Both the position numbers and the translations under genes were made by a program. A stretch of DNA of 64,000 nt from Pseudomonadota bacterium (GTDB taxonomy: Bacteria; Pseudomonadota; Alphaproteobacteria; Rhizobiales; Rhizobiaceae): contig JAIUPA010000033.1 in assembly GCA_020161665.1 (NCBI GenBank), positions 57,053 through 121,052 of the forward strand, written 5' to 3'. Position 1 is the first letter of the stretch, and each line of letters starts with the position of its first letter. This document shows, piece after piece, positions 1 through 7,352 of the stretch. The notes under the pieces are model-generated. The model saw only the letters and a program-made list of their open reading frames with translations. It had not been told where the DNA came from and ran no database searches.

Positions 1-452
1 GCCGGACCGCCGAATACGGACAGCCAATTGGTGGGTGCCGTGCCATCCGGCTTCGGGTCGGCCCAGACATACCAGTCGGCTTTCGGGTTCTCGCGGCTCT
101 TGCGGCTTTCGATAAACCACGGATGCTTGTCGGAGGTGTGCGAGATCACCTGATCGATGATCACCTTGAGGCCGAGACGGTGCGCCTCCGCCATCATCGC
201 GTCGAAGTCGGCGAGCGTCCCGAACATCGGGTCGACATTGCAATAATCGGAAACGTCATAGCCCATATCGGCTTGCGGCGAGGTGAAGAACGGCGACAGC
301 CAGATGGCATCAACCCCAAGCGAGGCGACATGCGACAAGCGACGCGTCACACCCTTAAGGTCACCAACGCCATCGCCATTGTCATCCTGAAACGAGCGCG
401 GATAGATCTGATAGATCACCGCGCCGCGCCACCAGTCGCTTCTTTTCGTCAT
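1..452 (-). CDS. aglA: alpha-glucosidase, GH13 family (5' part; 3' end outside window)
   Basis: Hydrolyses alpha-glucosidic bonds of small sugars in the cytoplasm. About 150 N-terminal residues are present. They show the start of the (beta/alpha)8 barrel typical of GH13: WWRGAVIYQIYPRSF, then DDNGDGVGDL (a calcium-type loop), DAIWLSPFF, and conserved region I as DQVISHTSDKH. The catalytic Asp and Glu lie beyond the window edge, so activity cannot be judged. The ATG at 452 is the first start in frame and is read divergently from the glycosyltransferase. The symbol follows rhizobial AglA proteins, which sit with an alpha-glucoside ABC importer; that operon would lie to the left and is not seen. 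Confidence 0.85.
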   Translation of the reverse strand, partial: MTKRSDWWRGAVIYQIYPRSFQDDNGDGVGDLKGVTRRLSHVASLGVDAIWLSPFFTSPQADMGYDVSDYCNVDPMFGTLADFDAMMAEAHRLGLKVIIDQVISHTSDKHPWFIESRKSRENPKADWYVWADPKPDGTAPTNWLSVFGGP

Positions 453-532
453 GCAGCCGTTCTCCGGATTCGGGTTTTGCCAAAAAGCTTAACCGCAAAA
501 CCATTGCACGGCGATGAAGAATGCACCCGCAC

Positions 533-565
533 CTGTCACCGCAATGACATGTGACTGTAATAAAT
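533..565 (+). promoter_or_regulatory. putative PhoB-binding region (three 11-bp PHO-like repeats)
   Basis: Three heptamers resembling the PHO half-site CTGTCAT occur at exact 11-bp steps: CTGTCAC (533-539, 6 of 7), ATGACAT (544-550, 5 of 7) and CTGTAAT (555-561, 6 of 7). The last repeat also contains TGTAAT (556-561), a good -10 element, which would give a start near 568, 30 bases before the glycosyltransferase ATG. PhoB binds such tandem repeats; control by phosphate starvation is inferred. Confidence 0.5.
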
Positions 566-597
566 GCGGGTCAGCGACGCGACAGAGAGCTGAACGC

Positions 598-1671
598 ATG
601 ACCAGAATCACCATTGTTTCCGACGCCTGGTACCCGCAGGTCAACGGCGTGGTGCGCTCCATCGAGAACACCAACCGCGAACTGGAGCAGATGGGCGTCG
701 AAATCGCCATGGTGACGCCGCAGGATTTCCGCAGCATCCCCTGCCCCACCTATCCGGAAATCCGCCTCTCGGTGGCCTTCTTCCGCCAGATCGCCAAAAA
801 GATCGCTCGGCACCAGCCGTCCTATGTGCATATCGCCACCGAGGGACCTTTGGGCCTGGCCGCACGCCGCTGGTGCCTGAAGAACCGCATGCCCTTCACC
901 ACCAGCTACCACACCCGTTTTCCCGAATATGTGGCGGCCCGCTTTCCGGTGCCGCTCAAATGGCTCTACGGTTTTATGCGCTGGTTTCACAATGCCGGGG
1001 CTGCCTGCATGGTGGCAACGCCAAGCCTTGAGGCAGACCTGAAAGCACACGGCTTCCAGCACCTGAGACGCTGGAGCCGCGGCATTGATGCAAGCCTGTT
1101 TCGCCCGCGCGAAACAGCGCTTTACCCGCTCGATCTGCCGCGCCCCATTTTCATGACCGTGGGCCGTGTGGCGGTTGAAAAGAACCTCGAGGCCTTCCTG
1201 TCGCTCGATTTGCCCGGCACGAAGGTCGTCGTCGGTGATGGCCCGGCCCGCGCCGATTTGCAGGCTGCGTTTCCGGATGTGCATTTCACCGGCGCGAAAT
1301 TCGGCGAGGAACTGGCCGATCATTACGCGCAGGCCGATGTCTTCGTCTTCCCCTCGAAAACCGACACGTTCGGCAACACCATTCTGGAAGCGCTGGCTTC
1401 CGGCGTGCCCGTTGCGGCCTACCCGGTCATGGGGCCGATTGATATTGTCGGCGAACATCAAGACGCCGGCGCGCTGGATGACAACCTGCAAAAAGCCTGC
1501 CTGAAAGCCTTGTCCTGCTCGCGGACCGCGGCCCGCGAACTGGCCCTTTCCTACAGCTGGGAAGCCGCCAGCCAGCAATTCCTCGAGAACGTTCTGGTCG
1601 CCAATAATGTGCGCGAACCCTCGCGTTTCTTCCGCCGCTATCTGCCCGCCCGTATGAAGGCAAAGCGATAA
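598..1671 (+). CDS. GT4-family glycosyltransferase, possibly a membrane glycolipid synthase
   Basis: A 357-residue glycosyltransferase of the GT-B fold. The N-terminal acceptor domain opens with RITIVSDAWYPQVNGVV, as in mannosyl/glucuronosyl-diacylglycerol synthases. The C-terminal nucleotide-sugar domain has MTVGRVAVEKN and the D/E-x7-E motif in KTDTFGNTILEALASG. The ATG at 598 was chosen because homologous sequence begins there; an upstream ATG at 514 would run through the PHO-like repeats. In Agrobacterium a related enzyme makes phosphate-free glycolipids when phosphate is scarce, which fits the upstream repeats. Substrate assignment remains inference; it could be a general GDP-mannose or UDP-glucose transferase. 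Confidence 0.8.
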   Translation: MTRITIVSDAWYPQVNGVVRSIENTNRELEQMGVEIAMVTPQDFRSIPCPTYPEIRLSVAFFRQIAKKIARHQPSYVHIATEGPLGLAARRWCLKNRMPFTTSYHTRFPEYVAARFPVPLKWLYGFMRWFHNAGAACMVATPSLEADLKAHGFQHLRRWSRGIDASLFRPRETALYPLDLPRPIFMTVGRVAVEKNLEAFLSLDLPGTKVVVGDGPARADLQAAFPDVHFTGAKFGEELADHYAQADVFVFPSKTDTFGNTILEALASGVPVAAYPVMGPIDIVGEHQDAGALDDNLQKACLKALSCSRTAARELALSYSWEAASQQFLENVLVANNVREPSRFFRRYLPARMKAKR

Positions 1672-1689
1672 GCCGCTAACCCGGTGGTC

Positions 1690-1730
1690 TTGACTCCATC
1701 CATATATCCATTATTCTGGATATATGGATG
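1690..1730 (+). promoter_or_regulatory. arsR1 promoter and operator palindrome overlapping the start codon
   Basis: A perfect inverted repeat with 14-bp arms (CATCCATATATCCA, 1697-1710, and its complement 1717-1730) surrounds a 6-bp centre. A -35-like TTGACT (1690-1695) and a -10-like TATTCT (1712-1717) are 16 bases apart. They would place the transcript start at about 1724, which is the A of the arsR1 ATG. The palindrome covers the -10 region and the first codons, so bound ArsR would block RNA polymerase. It is probably the autoregulatory site. Confidence 0.7.
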
Positions 1731-2074
1731 AAAAACAAACCATCGCAGCGCTTGCCGCTCTCGCACAGCCCACCCGGCTCCAGACGTTCCGCATTCTGGC
1801 GGCGCACGAGCCGGAAGGTGTTGCTGCTGGCGAACTGGCCCGCCTCGTCGGTGTTCCGCAAAACACCATGTCGGCCCATCTCTCAACGTTGGCGCAGGCC
1901 GGTCTGGTGACTGCCGAGCGTCAAAGCCGCTCGATTCTCTACCGTGTGGATCTCGAACATTTCCGCGCCACCATGCTTTACCTGCTGCAGGATTGCTGCG
2001 GCGGAAATCCCGCGCTCTGCGCACCGTTGATGGCTGCAATCACGCCCTGCTGCCCCGCGAAAGAACCCGCCTGA
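1724..2074 (+). CDS. arsR: ArsR-family arsenite-responsive repressor
   Basis: A 116-residue winged-helix repressor that releases DNA when it binds As(III). The HTH lies at about residues 35-60 (GELARLVGVPQNTMSAHL), followed by a wing (AERQSRSILYRV). Instead of the classical CxC in the DNA-binding helix it carries a C-terminal cysteine cluster (C91, C92, C99, and C109-C110). This resembles the C-terminal binding site known from Acidithiobacillus ferrooxidans ArsR. A stop codon lies 33 bases upstream in frame and no other start exists, so 1724 is firm. There is no room for a normal ribosome binding site if transcription starts as predicted. Its stop overlaps the acr3 start (TGATG). Confidence 0.92.
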   Translation: MDEKQTIAALAALAQPTRLQTFRILAAHEPEGVAAGELARLVGVPQNTMSAHLSTLAQAGLVTAERQSRSILYRVDLEHFRATMLYLLQDCCGGNPALCAPLMAAITPCCPAKEPA

Positions 2075-3135
2075 TGTCTACATTCGAACGTTACCTGACC
2101 GTCTGGGTCGGCCTTTGTATTCTGGTTGGCATTGCGCTCGGCCATCTCCTGCCCGGTCTGTTCCAGACCATTGGCGCGCTGGAAGTGGCCCGCGTCAATA
2201 TTCCGGTGGCCGTGCTCATCTGGCTGATGATCATCCCCATGCTGTTGAAGATCGATTTCGCCGCCCTGAAACAGGTCGGTCGCCATTGGCGCGGCATCGG
2301 GGTGACGCTGCTCATCAACTGGGGCATCAAGCCCTTTTCGATGGCCCTACTCGGCTGGCTGTTCATCGGCTGGCTGTTTCGACCTTACCTTCCCGGAACC
2401 GAAATCGATTCCTACATCGCGGGTCTCATCCTGCTGGCCGCGGCCCCCTGCACGGCCATGGTCTTCGTGTGGTCGAACCTGACCAAGGGCGAGCCGCATT
2501 TCACGCTGAGCCAGGTGGCCCTCAACGATGCCATCATGATCGTGGCCTTCGCGCCGATTGTCGCGCTCCTGCTCGGCCTTTCGGCGATTACCGTGCCGTG
2601 GGATACGCTCGTTCTGTCGGTGGTGCTCTATATCGTCATCCCCGTCATTGTTTCGCAGTTGCTGCGCCGGGCGCTTCTGGCCGATGGCACGACGGAAAAG
2701 CTTGACCGCTTGCTCGCAACCCTCCAGCCGCTTTCGCTTGTGGCGCTTCTCGCCACACTCGTGCTGCTCTTCGGCTTTCAGGGCGAACAGATCATCGCAA
2801 AGCCCGGCGTCATCGCGCTTCTGGCTGTGCCGATCCTCATTCAGGTCTATTTCAACTCGGGCCTTGCCTATCTTCTGAACCGCTGGTCCGGCGAGGAACA
2901 TTGCGTGGCGGGCCCGTCGGCCCTGATCGGCGCGTCCAACTTCTTTGAACTGGCCGTCGCCGCCGCCATCTCGCTCTTCGGCTTCAACTCCGGCGCCGCA
3001 CTCGCCACCGTGGTCGGCGTGCTGATCGAAGTGCCCGTGATGCTCTCCGTCGTCTGGATCGTCAATCGCTCCAAGGGCTGGTATGAGAGCGCTCCATCCG
3101 TTGCCCGCAATTCCAAAGCCTCAAGGAACGCCTGA
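2074..3135 (+). CDS. acr3: arsenite efflux permease, Acr3 family
   Basis: Inner-membrane carrier of 353 residues that exports arsenite (and sometimes antimonite) using the proton gradient. About ten hydrophobic segments are visible. The family's essential cysteine is in AAPCTAMVFVWS (C126) and the conserved glutamate in GASNFFELAVA (E292). The ATG at 2074 overlaps the arsR1 stop by one base, which implies translational coupling. A longer frame from 1993 would read through the regulator and is rejected. Followed after one base by arsC, forming a standard detoxification operon. Confidence 0.95.
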   Translation: MSTFERYLTVWVGLCILVGIALGHLLPGLFQTIGALEVARVNIPVAVLIWLMIIPMLLKIDFAALKQVGRHWRGIGVTLLINWGIKPFSMALLGWLFIGWLFRPYLPGTEIDSYIAGLILLAAAPCTAMVFVWSNLTKGEPHFTLSQVALNDAIMIVAFAPIVALLLGLSAITVPWDTLVLSVVLYIVIPVIVSQLLRRALLADGTTEKLDRLLATLQPLSLVALLATLVLLFGFQGEQIIAKPGVIALLAVPILIQVYFNSGLAYLLNRWSGEEHCVAGPSALIGASNFFELAVAAAISLFGFNSGAALATVVGVLIEVPVMLSVVWIVNRSKGWYESAPSVARNSKASRNA

Positions 3136-3136
3136 T

Positions 3137-3562
3137 ATGGACGTGACCATCTATCATAACCCCGCCTGCGGCACGTCGCGCAACACGCTGGCCCTTATCC
3201 GCCATCCGGGCATTGAACCGACGGTGATCGAATACCTGAAAACCCCGCCGTCGCTCGAAGACTTGACCCGCATGATCGCCGACGCCGGCCTGACCGTGCG
3301 CGAGGCGATCCGCGAAAAGGGCACGCCCTATGCCGATCTCGGCCTCGACAATCCCGAACTGTCGGACGCGGAACTGATCGATGCGATGCTCGCGCACCCG
3401 ATCCTCATCAACCGCCCCTTTGTGATAACCCCGATGGGCACGCGTCTGTCGCGCCCTTCGGAACTGGTCTTGGAAATCCTGCCCGCTGAAGCCCTGAAAG
3501 GTCCGTTCACCAAGGAAGACGGCGAAGTGGTTCTGGATCAGGACGGCAAGCGGGTTTCCTGA
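3137..3562 (+). CDS. arsC: arsenate reductase, glutaredoxin-dependent type
   Basis: Reduces arsenate to arsenite with glutathione/glutaredoxin so that Acr3 can export it. The 141-residue length is normal for the family. The catalytic cysteine is C11 in YHNPACGTSRNT. The three arginines that hold arsenate in the plasmid R773 enzyme have counterparts at R59 (AIREKGTPY), R93 (INRPFVITP) and R106 (GTRLSRPSE). The ATG at 3137 follows the acr3 stop directly; the apparent longer frame from 3083 lies inside acr3. Third gene of the arsR1 operon. Confidence 0.95.
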   Translation: MDVTIYHNPACGTSRNTLALIRHPGIEPTVIEYLKTPPSLEDLTRMIADAGLTVREAIREKGTPYADLGLDNPELSDAELIDAMLAHPILINRPFVITPMGTRLSRPSELVLEILPAEALKGPFTKEDGEVVLDQDGKRVS

Positions 3563-3584
3563 GCCACGCCGACCTTCCCGTCTG

Positions 3585-3616
3585 GTCCTTGAGATATATC
3601 AAGGACAACATATATC
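3585..3616 (+). promoter_or_regulatory. promoter region of the second ars unit with a 22-bp palindrome
   Basis: GTCCTTGA (3585-3592) and TCAAGGAC (3599-3606) form a perfect palindrome around GATATA. Within it a -35-like TTGAGA (3589-3594) pairs at 16 bases with TATATC (3611-3616), giving a start near 3623. The palindrome could be a second operator or a small hairpin closing the arsC transcript; it lacks a T-run, so an operator is more likely. Confidence 0.45.
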
Positions 3617-3623
3617 GATAAGC

Positions 3624-3659
3624 GCATATTTCCAGCATCAAAGGATGGTGGAAATATGC
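3624..3659 (+). promoter_or_regulatory. arsR2 operator palindrome covering RBS and start codon
   Basis: An inverted repeat with arms GCATATTTCC (3624-3633) and GGAAATATGC (3650-3659). It extends inwards over CATC/GATG with a single mismatch, giving roughly 16-bp arms around AAAG. It starts at the predicted transcript start and ends in the arsR2 ATG (3656). As in arsR1 the operator covers the start codon, although the two palindromes differ in sequence. At the RNA level it could also fold and hide the AAAGGA ribosome binding site. Confidence 0.65.
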
Positions 3660-3982
3660 CCGATCTTGACGAAGTCCTGCTTGCCCTTGCCCACCCGGCC
3701 CGCCGCGAAGCCTTGAAAATGCTGGGCGAAGGGCGTGAAATCTGCCTGTGTGAATTCATTGACCGTCTGGGCGTTGCCCAGCCCAACATGTCGCGCCATA
3801 TGAGCGTCCTGCGCCGGGTCGAGCTGGTCACGGATCGGCGCGATGCCCGCTGGGTTCGCTACAGGCTGAACGATGCGGCTGCGGCGCATTTCAAGGCGGT
3901 CATGGAAACGGTTCTGTCAGCCCATTTGCAGATCCAGACCGAAACCCATCCGGCAGAGACCAAGCGGGAGGCGGCAGAATGA
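3656..3982 (+). CDS. arsR: ArsR-family metalloregulator, classical CxC type
   Basis: A 108-residue repressor. The first helix pair has LALAHPARREALKML. The metal-binding part of the recognition region is EICLCEFIDRLG with C30 and C32, matching the ELCVCDL box of classical arsenite sensors (the third cysteine is absent). The HTH continues with VAQPNMSRHMSVLR. It is unlike arsR1 in where its cysteines lie, so the two repressors probably differ in ligand preference. Its last codons overlap the arsP start (ATGA at 3979), which makes it the first gene of the arsP operon. Confidence 0.9.
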   Translation: MPDLDEVLLALAHPARREALKMLGEGREICLCEFIDRLGVAQPNMSRHMSVLRRVELVTDRRDARWVRYRLNDAAAAHFKAVMETVLSAHLQIQTETHPAETKREAAE

Positions 3983-5043
3983 GCGCTGACCCCATCATCT
4001 CCGGCCCGGACAAGACCGCCGACAGAACACCCCTCTGGCTGGCGGGCGTTACCGTCTTCATCGCGGCATGGTTTGCCGTCTACGGGCAACTTCCCGCCGC
4101 ATCGCAATGGCTGGTGTCCTGGCTTCCGGTCGACCCGCAAAGCCATGCTGGCGAAGCACTAACTTTCTTCTTTTATGACACGCCCAAAGTGCTGATGCTG
4201 CTGACACTGGTCGTGTTCGCCATGGGTGTGGTGCGCAGCTTCTTCTCGCCGGAAAAAACCCGCGCCCTGCTCGCCGGTCGCGCCGAAGGCGTTGGCAATG
4301 TGGCCGCCGCGATCCTCGGCGTCTTCACCCCCTTCTGCTCCTGCTCGGCGGTTCCCCTCTTCGTCGGCTTCGTCTCCGCAGGCATACCGCTCGGCGTCAC
4401 CTTCTCGTTCCTGATTGCCGCGCCCATGGTCAATGAAGTGGCGCTCGGCCTTCTCTTCGCACTCCTGGGCTGGAAGGTGGCCGCCACCTATCTGGCCTTT
4501 GGTCTCGGCGTGGCAATGGTCGCGGGCTGGACCATCGGCCGCCTTCATCTGGAAGGCTGGCTGGAAGAATGGGTGCGCAATGTGCGAAGCGGCCAAGCCG
4601 ACATGGATGCGCAAACGCTCACCATCATTGATCGCATCAAGGCGGGCATCGATGCCGTCAAAGACATCGTCGGCAAGGTCTGGCTGTGGATTCTGGCGGG
4701 CATTGCTGCCGGCGCTTTCATCCACGGCTATGTTCCGGCGGATATGCTCTCGGCCATCATGGGACGCGATGCGTGGTGGTCTGTTCCCGCTGCCGTTCTG
4801 CTCGGCGTGCCGATGTATTCCAATGCAGCCGGCATCATTCCCGTCATCGAAGCCCTGCTGGACAAGGGCGCGGCGCTTGGCACCACACTCGCCTTCATGA
4901 TGAGCGTGATCGCGCTCTCCGTGCCGGAAATGATCATCCTGCGCAAGGTTCTCAGCCTGAAGCTGATTGCCGTCTTTGTCGCTGTCGTGGCCAGCGGCAT
5001 TCTCGCGGTCGGCTTTATGTTCAACATCCTCTTTGCAATGTGA
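3979..5043 (+). CDS. arsP: ArsP/DUF318-family permease, likely organoarsenical efflux
   Basis: A 354-residue inner-membrane protein with about eight hydrophobic segments in two similar halves. The family motif TPFCSCSAVPLFVGF (about residues 114-128) and the second-half motif GVPMYSNAAGIIPV are present. ArsP proteins of this family export trivalent organoarsenicals such as methylarsenite. The start overlaps arsR2 by four bases. The following thioredoxin-like and OsmC genes suggest that thiol chemistry accompanies transport. The wider DUF318 family also contains permeases of unknown substrate, so the exact cargo is inferred from context. Confidence 0.8.
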   Translation: MSADPIISGPDKTADRTPLWLAGVTVFIAAWFAVYGQLPAASQWLVSWLPVDPQSHAGEALTFFFYDTPKVLMLLTLVVFAMGVVRSFFSPEKTRALLAGRAEGVGNVAAAILGVFTPFCSCSAVPLFVGFVSAGIPLGVTFSFLIAAPMVNEVALGLLFALLGWKVAATYLAFGLGVAMVAGWTIGRLHLEGWLEEWVRNVRSGQADMDAQTLTIIDRIKAGIDAVKDIVGKVWLWILAGIAAGAFIHGYVPADMLSAIMGRDAWWSVPAAVLLGVPMYSNAAGIIPVIEALLDKGAALGTTLAFMMSVIALSVPEMIILRKVLSLKLIAVFVAVVASGILAVGFMFNILFAM

Positions 5044-5052
5044 GGGACTAAC

Positions 5053-5289
5053 ATGAAAAATATCAAAGTCTTGGGTTCTGGTTGCAAGCGCTGTCAGCAG
5101 ACGGAGGAAATGGTTCGCGACGAGGCCGCGCGCCTTGGCGTTGACGTTTCGGTCGAAAAAATCACCGACTATGCGGAAATCGCCAGCTTCGGCATCGCCT
5201 CCACCCCCGGCATTGTCGTGGATGGCAAGGTGGTCCATGCGGGCGGCCTGCCGAAGCCCGAAGACCTGCAAAAATGGCTGGTGGCGTAA
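5053..5289 (+). CDS. small thioredoxin-like disulfide protein
   Basis: A 78-residue single-domain protein of the 'redox-active disulfide protein 2' type. It starts MKNIKVLGSGCKRCQQT, with a CxxC pair at C11 and C14, and contains the cis-proline loop ASTPGIVVDG. The size is about two thirds of a normal thioredoxin. Such proteins are often neighbours of DUF318 permeases, where they may reduce the CSC motif or the substrate. It is 9 bases behind arsP, and its stop overlaps the next start (TAATG). Confidence 0.85.
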   Translation: MKNIKVLGSGCKRCQQTEEMVRDEAARLGVDVSVEKITDYAEIASFGIASTPGIVVDGKVVHAGGLPKPEDLQKWLVA

Positions 5290-5690
5290 TGCTGGACTAT
5301 CGTGTTGAAGCGCGCCGCATCGACAGCCACGGCAGCGTGGCAACGGCGAAGCAGGCCGAAATCCGGCTGGATACGGATCTCGCCGGTCGTCTGGATGCGT
5401 TCAACCCGGCGGAACTGCTTCTCGCATCCGTCGCCGCCTGCATGATCAAGGGCATAGAGCGTGTCACGCCCCTTCTGGGCTTTGATCTGCGCGGCGTCAG
5501 CGTGCGCCTCCATGGCATCCGTCAGGACAGCCCGCCGAAAATGGTCGAAATTCGCTACGAACTGGTCGTCGATACGGACGAGAGCGACCAGCGCCTCGAT
5601 CTCCTGCACAAGAATGTGCGCAAATACGGCACGATTTCCAACACCGTGGCCGACGCGCTCACACTGGAAGGCACGATTTCACGTCTCTGA
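5289..5690 (+). CDS. OsmC-family peroxide/thiol protein
   Basis: A 133-residue OsmC-fold protein. The family's first cysteine region appears as NPAELLLASVAACMIKGIERV (one cysteine). The usual second cysteine region is replaced by LLHKNVRKYGTISNTVADALTL, which has no cysteine. A two-cysteine Ohr peroxidase is therefore unlikely, and this looks like a YhfA-type OsmC protein of unknown substrate. The ATG at 5289 overlaps the thioredoxin stop by one base; a start at 5274 is possible but would overlap more. Last gene of the arsR2 operon, ending inside the convergent AraC gene (12-base overlap). Confidence 0.82.
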   Translation: MLDYRVEARRIDSHGSVATAKQAEIRLDTDLAGRLDAFNPAELLLASVAACMIKGIERVTPLLGFDLRGVSVRLHGIRQDSPPKMVEIRYELVVDTDESDQRLDLLHKNVRKYGTISNTVADALTLEGTISRL

Positions 5691-6509
5691 CAGGAACGCG
5701 GTGCGGATCGCCTTGGGCTGGATGCCGAAGCGTTTGCGAAACGAATCGGAAAAGTGCGACGGCGTCTTGAAGCCGCATTCAAGCGCGATCTGCAAAACGG
5801 AGAGGTCCGTCGTCTGAAGCAGTGTCAGGCCCCGCTCCAGACGGCTATTCTGCAGAATTCGCGAAAAGCTGTGGTCGGAACGCGCCAAAAGGCGGCGCAA
5901 GGTTGCCTCGCTCATCGCCAGCCGGGCGGCCACCTCCGCCGCCCGCCACGGACGGGCCAGATCGCTCTCGATCAATCGCCGCACCCGGCCAAACGGCAGG
6001 TCCGGCGCACCGGACGGCAATTGAACACCACAGTACCGCAACCAGCTGAGCGGCTCCATCAACCGCTGCTGCAGGATCGGCGCGGGAAGATCATCCTGCG
6101 CCAGCGTCTGGCGCACAAGATCAAACACGGCCAGCGGATGTTCCGCCTCAGCCTTAACGAGTTGCACGCTCATGGCGGCAGGGGACGGGCGCTGCGTGCC
6201 AAATACCGCATCCACCATCGCCTGCGGAAAGCACACAGCATCGGCCCGGTAGCTCTCATTCATCATGGGGCGATTTTCGAGTGTCACCATCGCGCCCGGC
6301 GGAAAGACCATCACGTCGCCCGCCGCGCCGATCACCTCACCCCGATGCGGGCAAAGTACCCGCTTCGTCCCCGCCTGAATAAAAATCAGGACGGCTTGGC
6401 CAAAATAGATATTGGGAAACGTCGCCCGCGTGGCCTGCGTGATGGAGAAGATCGCAACGGTCTCCGGCGCGCCAGGCGGGGCCGCATCATCCTTGAGATT
6501 CGCCATCAT
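5679..6509 (-). CDS. AraC-family transcriptional regulator
   Basis: About 276 residues. The N-terminal half (to about residue 160) resembles the cupin-like effector domain of AraC proteins. The C-terminal half has two HTH motifs: RAAEVAARLAMSEATLRRLL and SVLQIALECGFKTPSHFSDSFRKRFG, followed by IQPKAIR. I place the start at 6509 (Met-Met-Ala-Asn) because GGGGGA lies just upstream; a longer frame begins at 6563. The neighbouring PEBP-like gene is divergent and might be a target. The effector is unknown. Confidence 0.85.
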   Translation of the reverse strand: MMANLKDDAAPPGAPETVAIFSITQATRATFPNIYFGQAVLIFIQAGTKRVLCPHRGEVIGAAGDVMVFPPGAMVTLENRPMMNESYRADAVCFPQAMVDAVFGTQRPSPAAMSVQLVKAEAEHPLAVFDLVRQTLAQDDLPAPILQQRLMEPLSWLRYCGVQLPSGAPDLPFGRVRRLIESDLARPWRAAEVAARLAMSEATLRRLLARSDHSFSRILQNSRLERGLTLLQTTDLSVLQIALECGFKTPSHFSDSFRKRFGIQPKAIRTAFLSET

Positions 6510-6738
6510 AAATCCCCCAGTCGTCGAAATTCGCTTACACACCCCACCATAAAACAACGGCACGGACCAGCAAGCCTAAGAGATATAAGGTAAATCGCTT
6601 GCACCATGGCAAGAGGACCACTTGACATGAAACGGGAATTGAGCGTTTCCCGACAGTCTTTGATCGAAGTCCGAAAGCAACCGGCCAAGCCTACGACTAG
6701 GTTCAAGGTCCGATCAAGACAGATGAAAGGACAAGATC

Positions 6739-7284
6739 ATGCTCCGCACACTTCTCGCCACCACCCTTATTCTGGTCGCTGGTGCCCTCACCGCTCAGGC
6801 CGCTGACTTCAAGCTGACCAGCAAGACGATTGCCGAAGGCGCGCCGCTTTCCGCCGAACAGGTCTTCGAAGGTTTTGGCTGCACGGGCGGCAATCTCTCA
6901 CCCGATCTTAGCTGGACCGGCGTGCCGGAAAGCACGAAAAGCTTCGCCATCACCGCCTATGATCCGGATGCCCCGACCGGCTCCGGCTGGTGGCACTGGA
7001 ATGTCGTGAACATCCCCGCCGCAACGGCAGCCCTTGCCGCAGGCGCCAGCCACACCGATGCCATGCCCAAGGGCGCGCTCGAACTTGTGAGCGATTACGG
7101 CGCGGTCGGTTTCGGAGGGGCCTGCCCGCCGCCCGGTGAAGTGCACCGCTATATCTTCACGGTTCATGCGCTGAAGACGGACAAGCTCGACATTCCCGCC
7201 AATGCCTCGAATGCGCTGGCCGGATACATGATCAACGCCAATGCACTGGCCAAGGCGAGCATTACGGCCGTGTTCAAGCGGTAA
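6739..7284 (+). CDS. secreted YbhB/YbcL-type PEBP-like protein
   Basis: A 181-residue periplasmic protein of the phosphatidylethanolamine-binding (Raf kinase inhibitor-like) family. A signal peptide is clear (MLRTLLATTLILVAGALTAQA, cleavage after AQA). Family motifs are DLSWTGVPESTKSFAI, DPDAPTGSGWWHWNVVNIP and GACPPPGEVHRYIFTVHAL. The biochemical role of bacterial members is unsettled. AAAGGACAAG precedes the ATG as ribosome binding site. It is transcribed towards der, with which it shares a terminator region. Confidence 0.9.
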   Translation: MLRTLLATTLILVAGALTAQAADFKLTSKTIAEGAPLSAEQVFEGFGCTGGNLSPDLSWTGVPESTKSFAITAYDPDAPTGSGWWHWNVVNIPAATAALAAGASHTDAMPKGALELVSDYGAVGFGGACPPPGEVHRYIFTVHALKTDKLDIPANASNALAGYMINANALAKASITAVFKR

Positions 7285-7310
7285 GGTTCGGCCCATAAAC
7301 CGCAAAGCAA

Positions 7311-7336
7311 AACGGCAGCCCCTCACAGGCTGCCGT
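7311..7336. terminator. terminator hairpin, copy 1 (ybhB/der convergent region)
   Basis: Stem CGGCAGCC (7313-7320) / GGCTGCCG (7328-7335), loop CCTCACA. An A-run lies on its left only, so as it stands it is a better terminator for the minus strand (der). A 25-bp identical copy lies at 7480-7504. Confidence 0.8.
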
Positions 7337-7352
7337 CAGACTGCTGACAAAC

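Noticed and set aside
571..1578. 335-residue minus-strand frame opposite the glycosyltransferase
   Set aside because: Low-complexity shadow with no family motifs; the plus-strand frame has a full GT4 signature.
5274..5288. Earlier start of the OsmC gene
   Set aside because: It would overlap the thioredoxin gene by 16 bases, while ATG 5289 overlaps the stop by one base like other junctions in the operon.
4159..5343. 394-residue minus-strand frame opposite arsP
   Set aside because: Rich in His, Asp and Gln as expected for the complement of a membrane protein; no domain seen.
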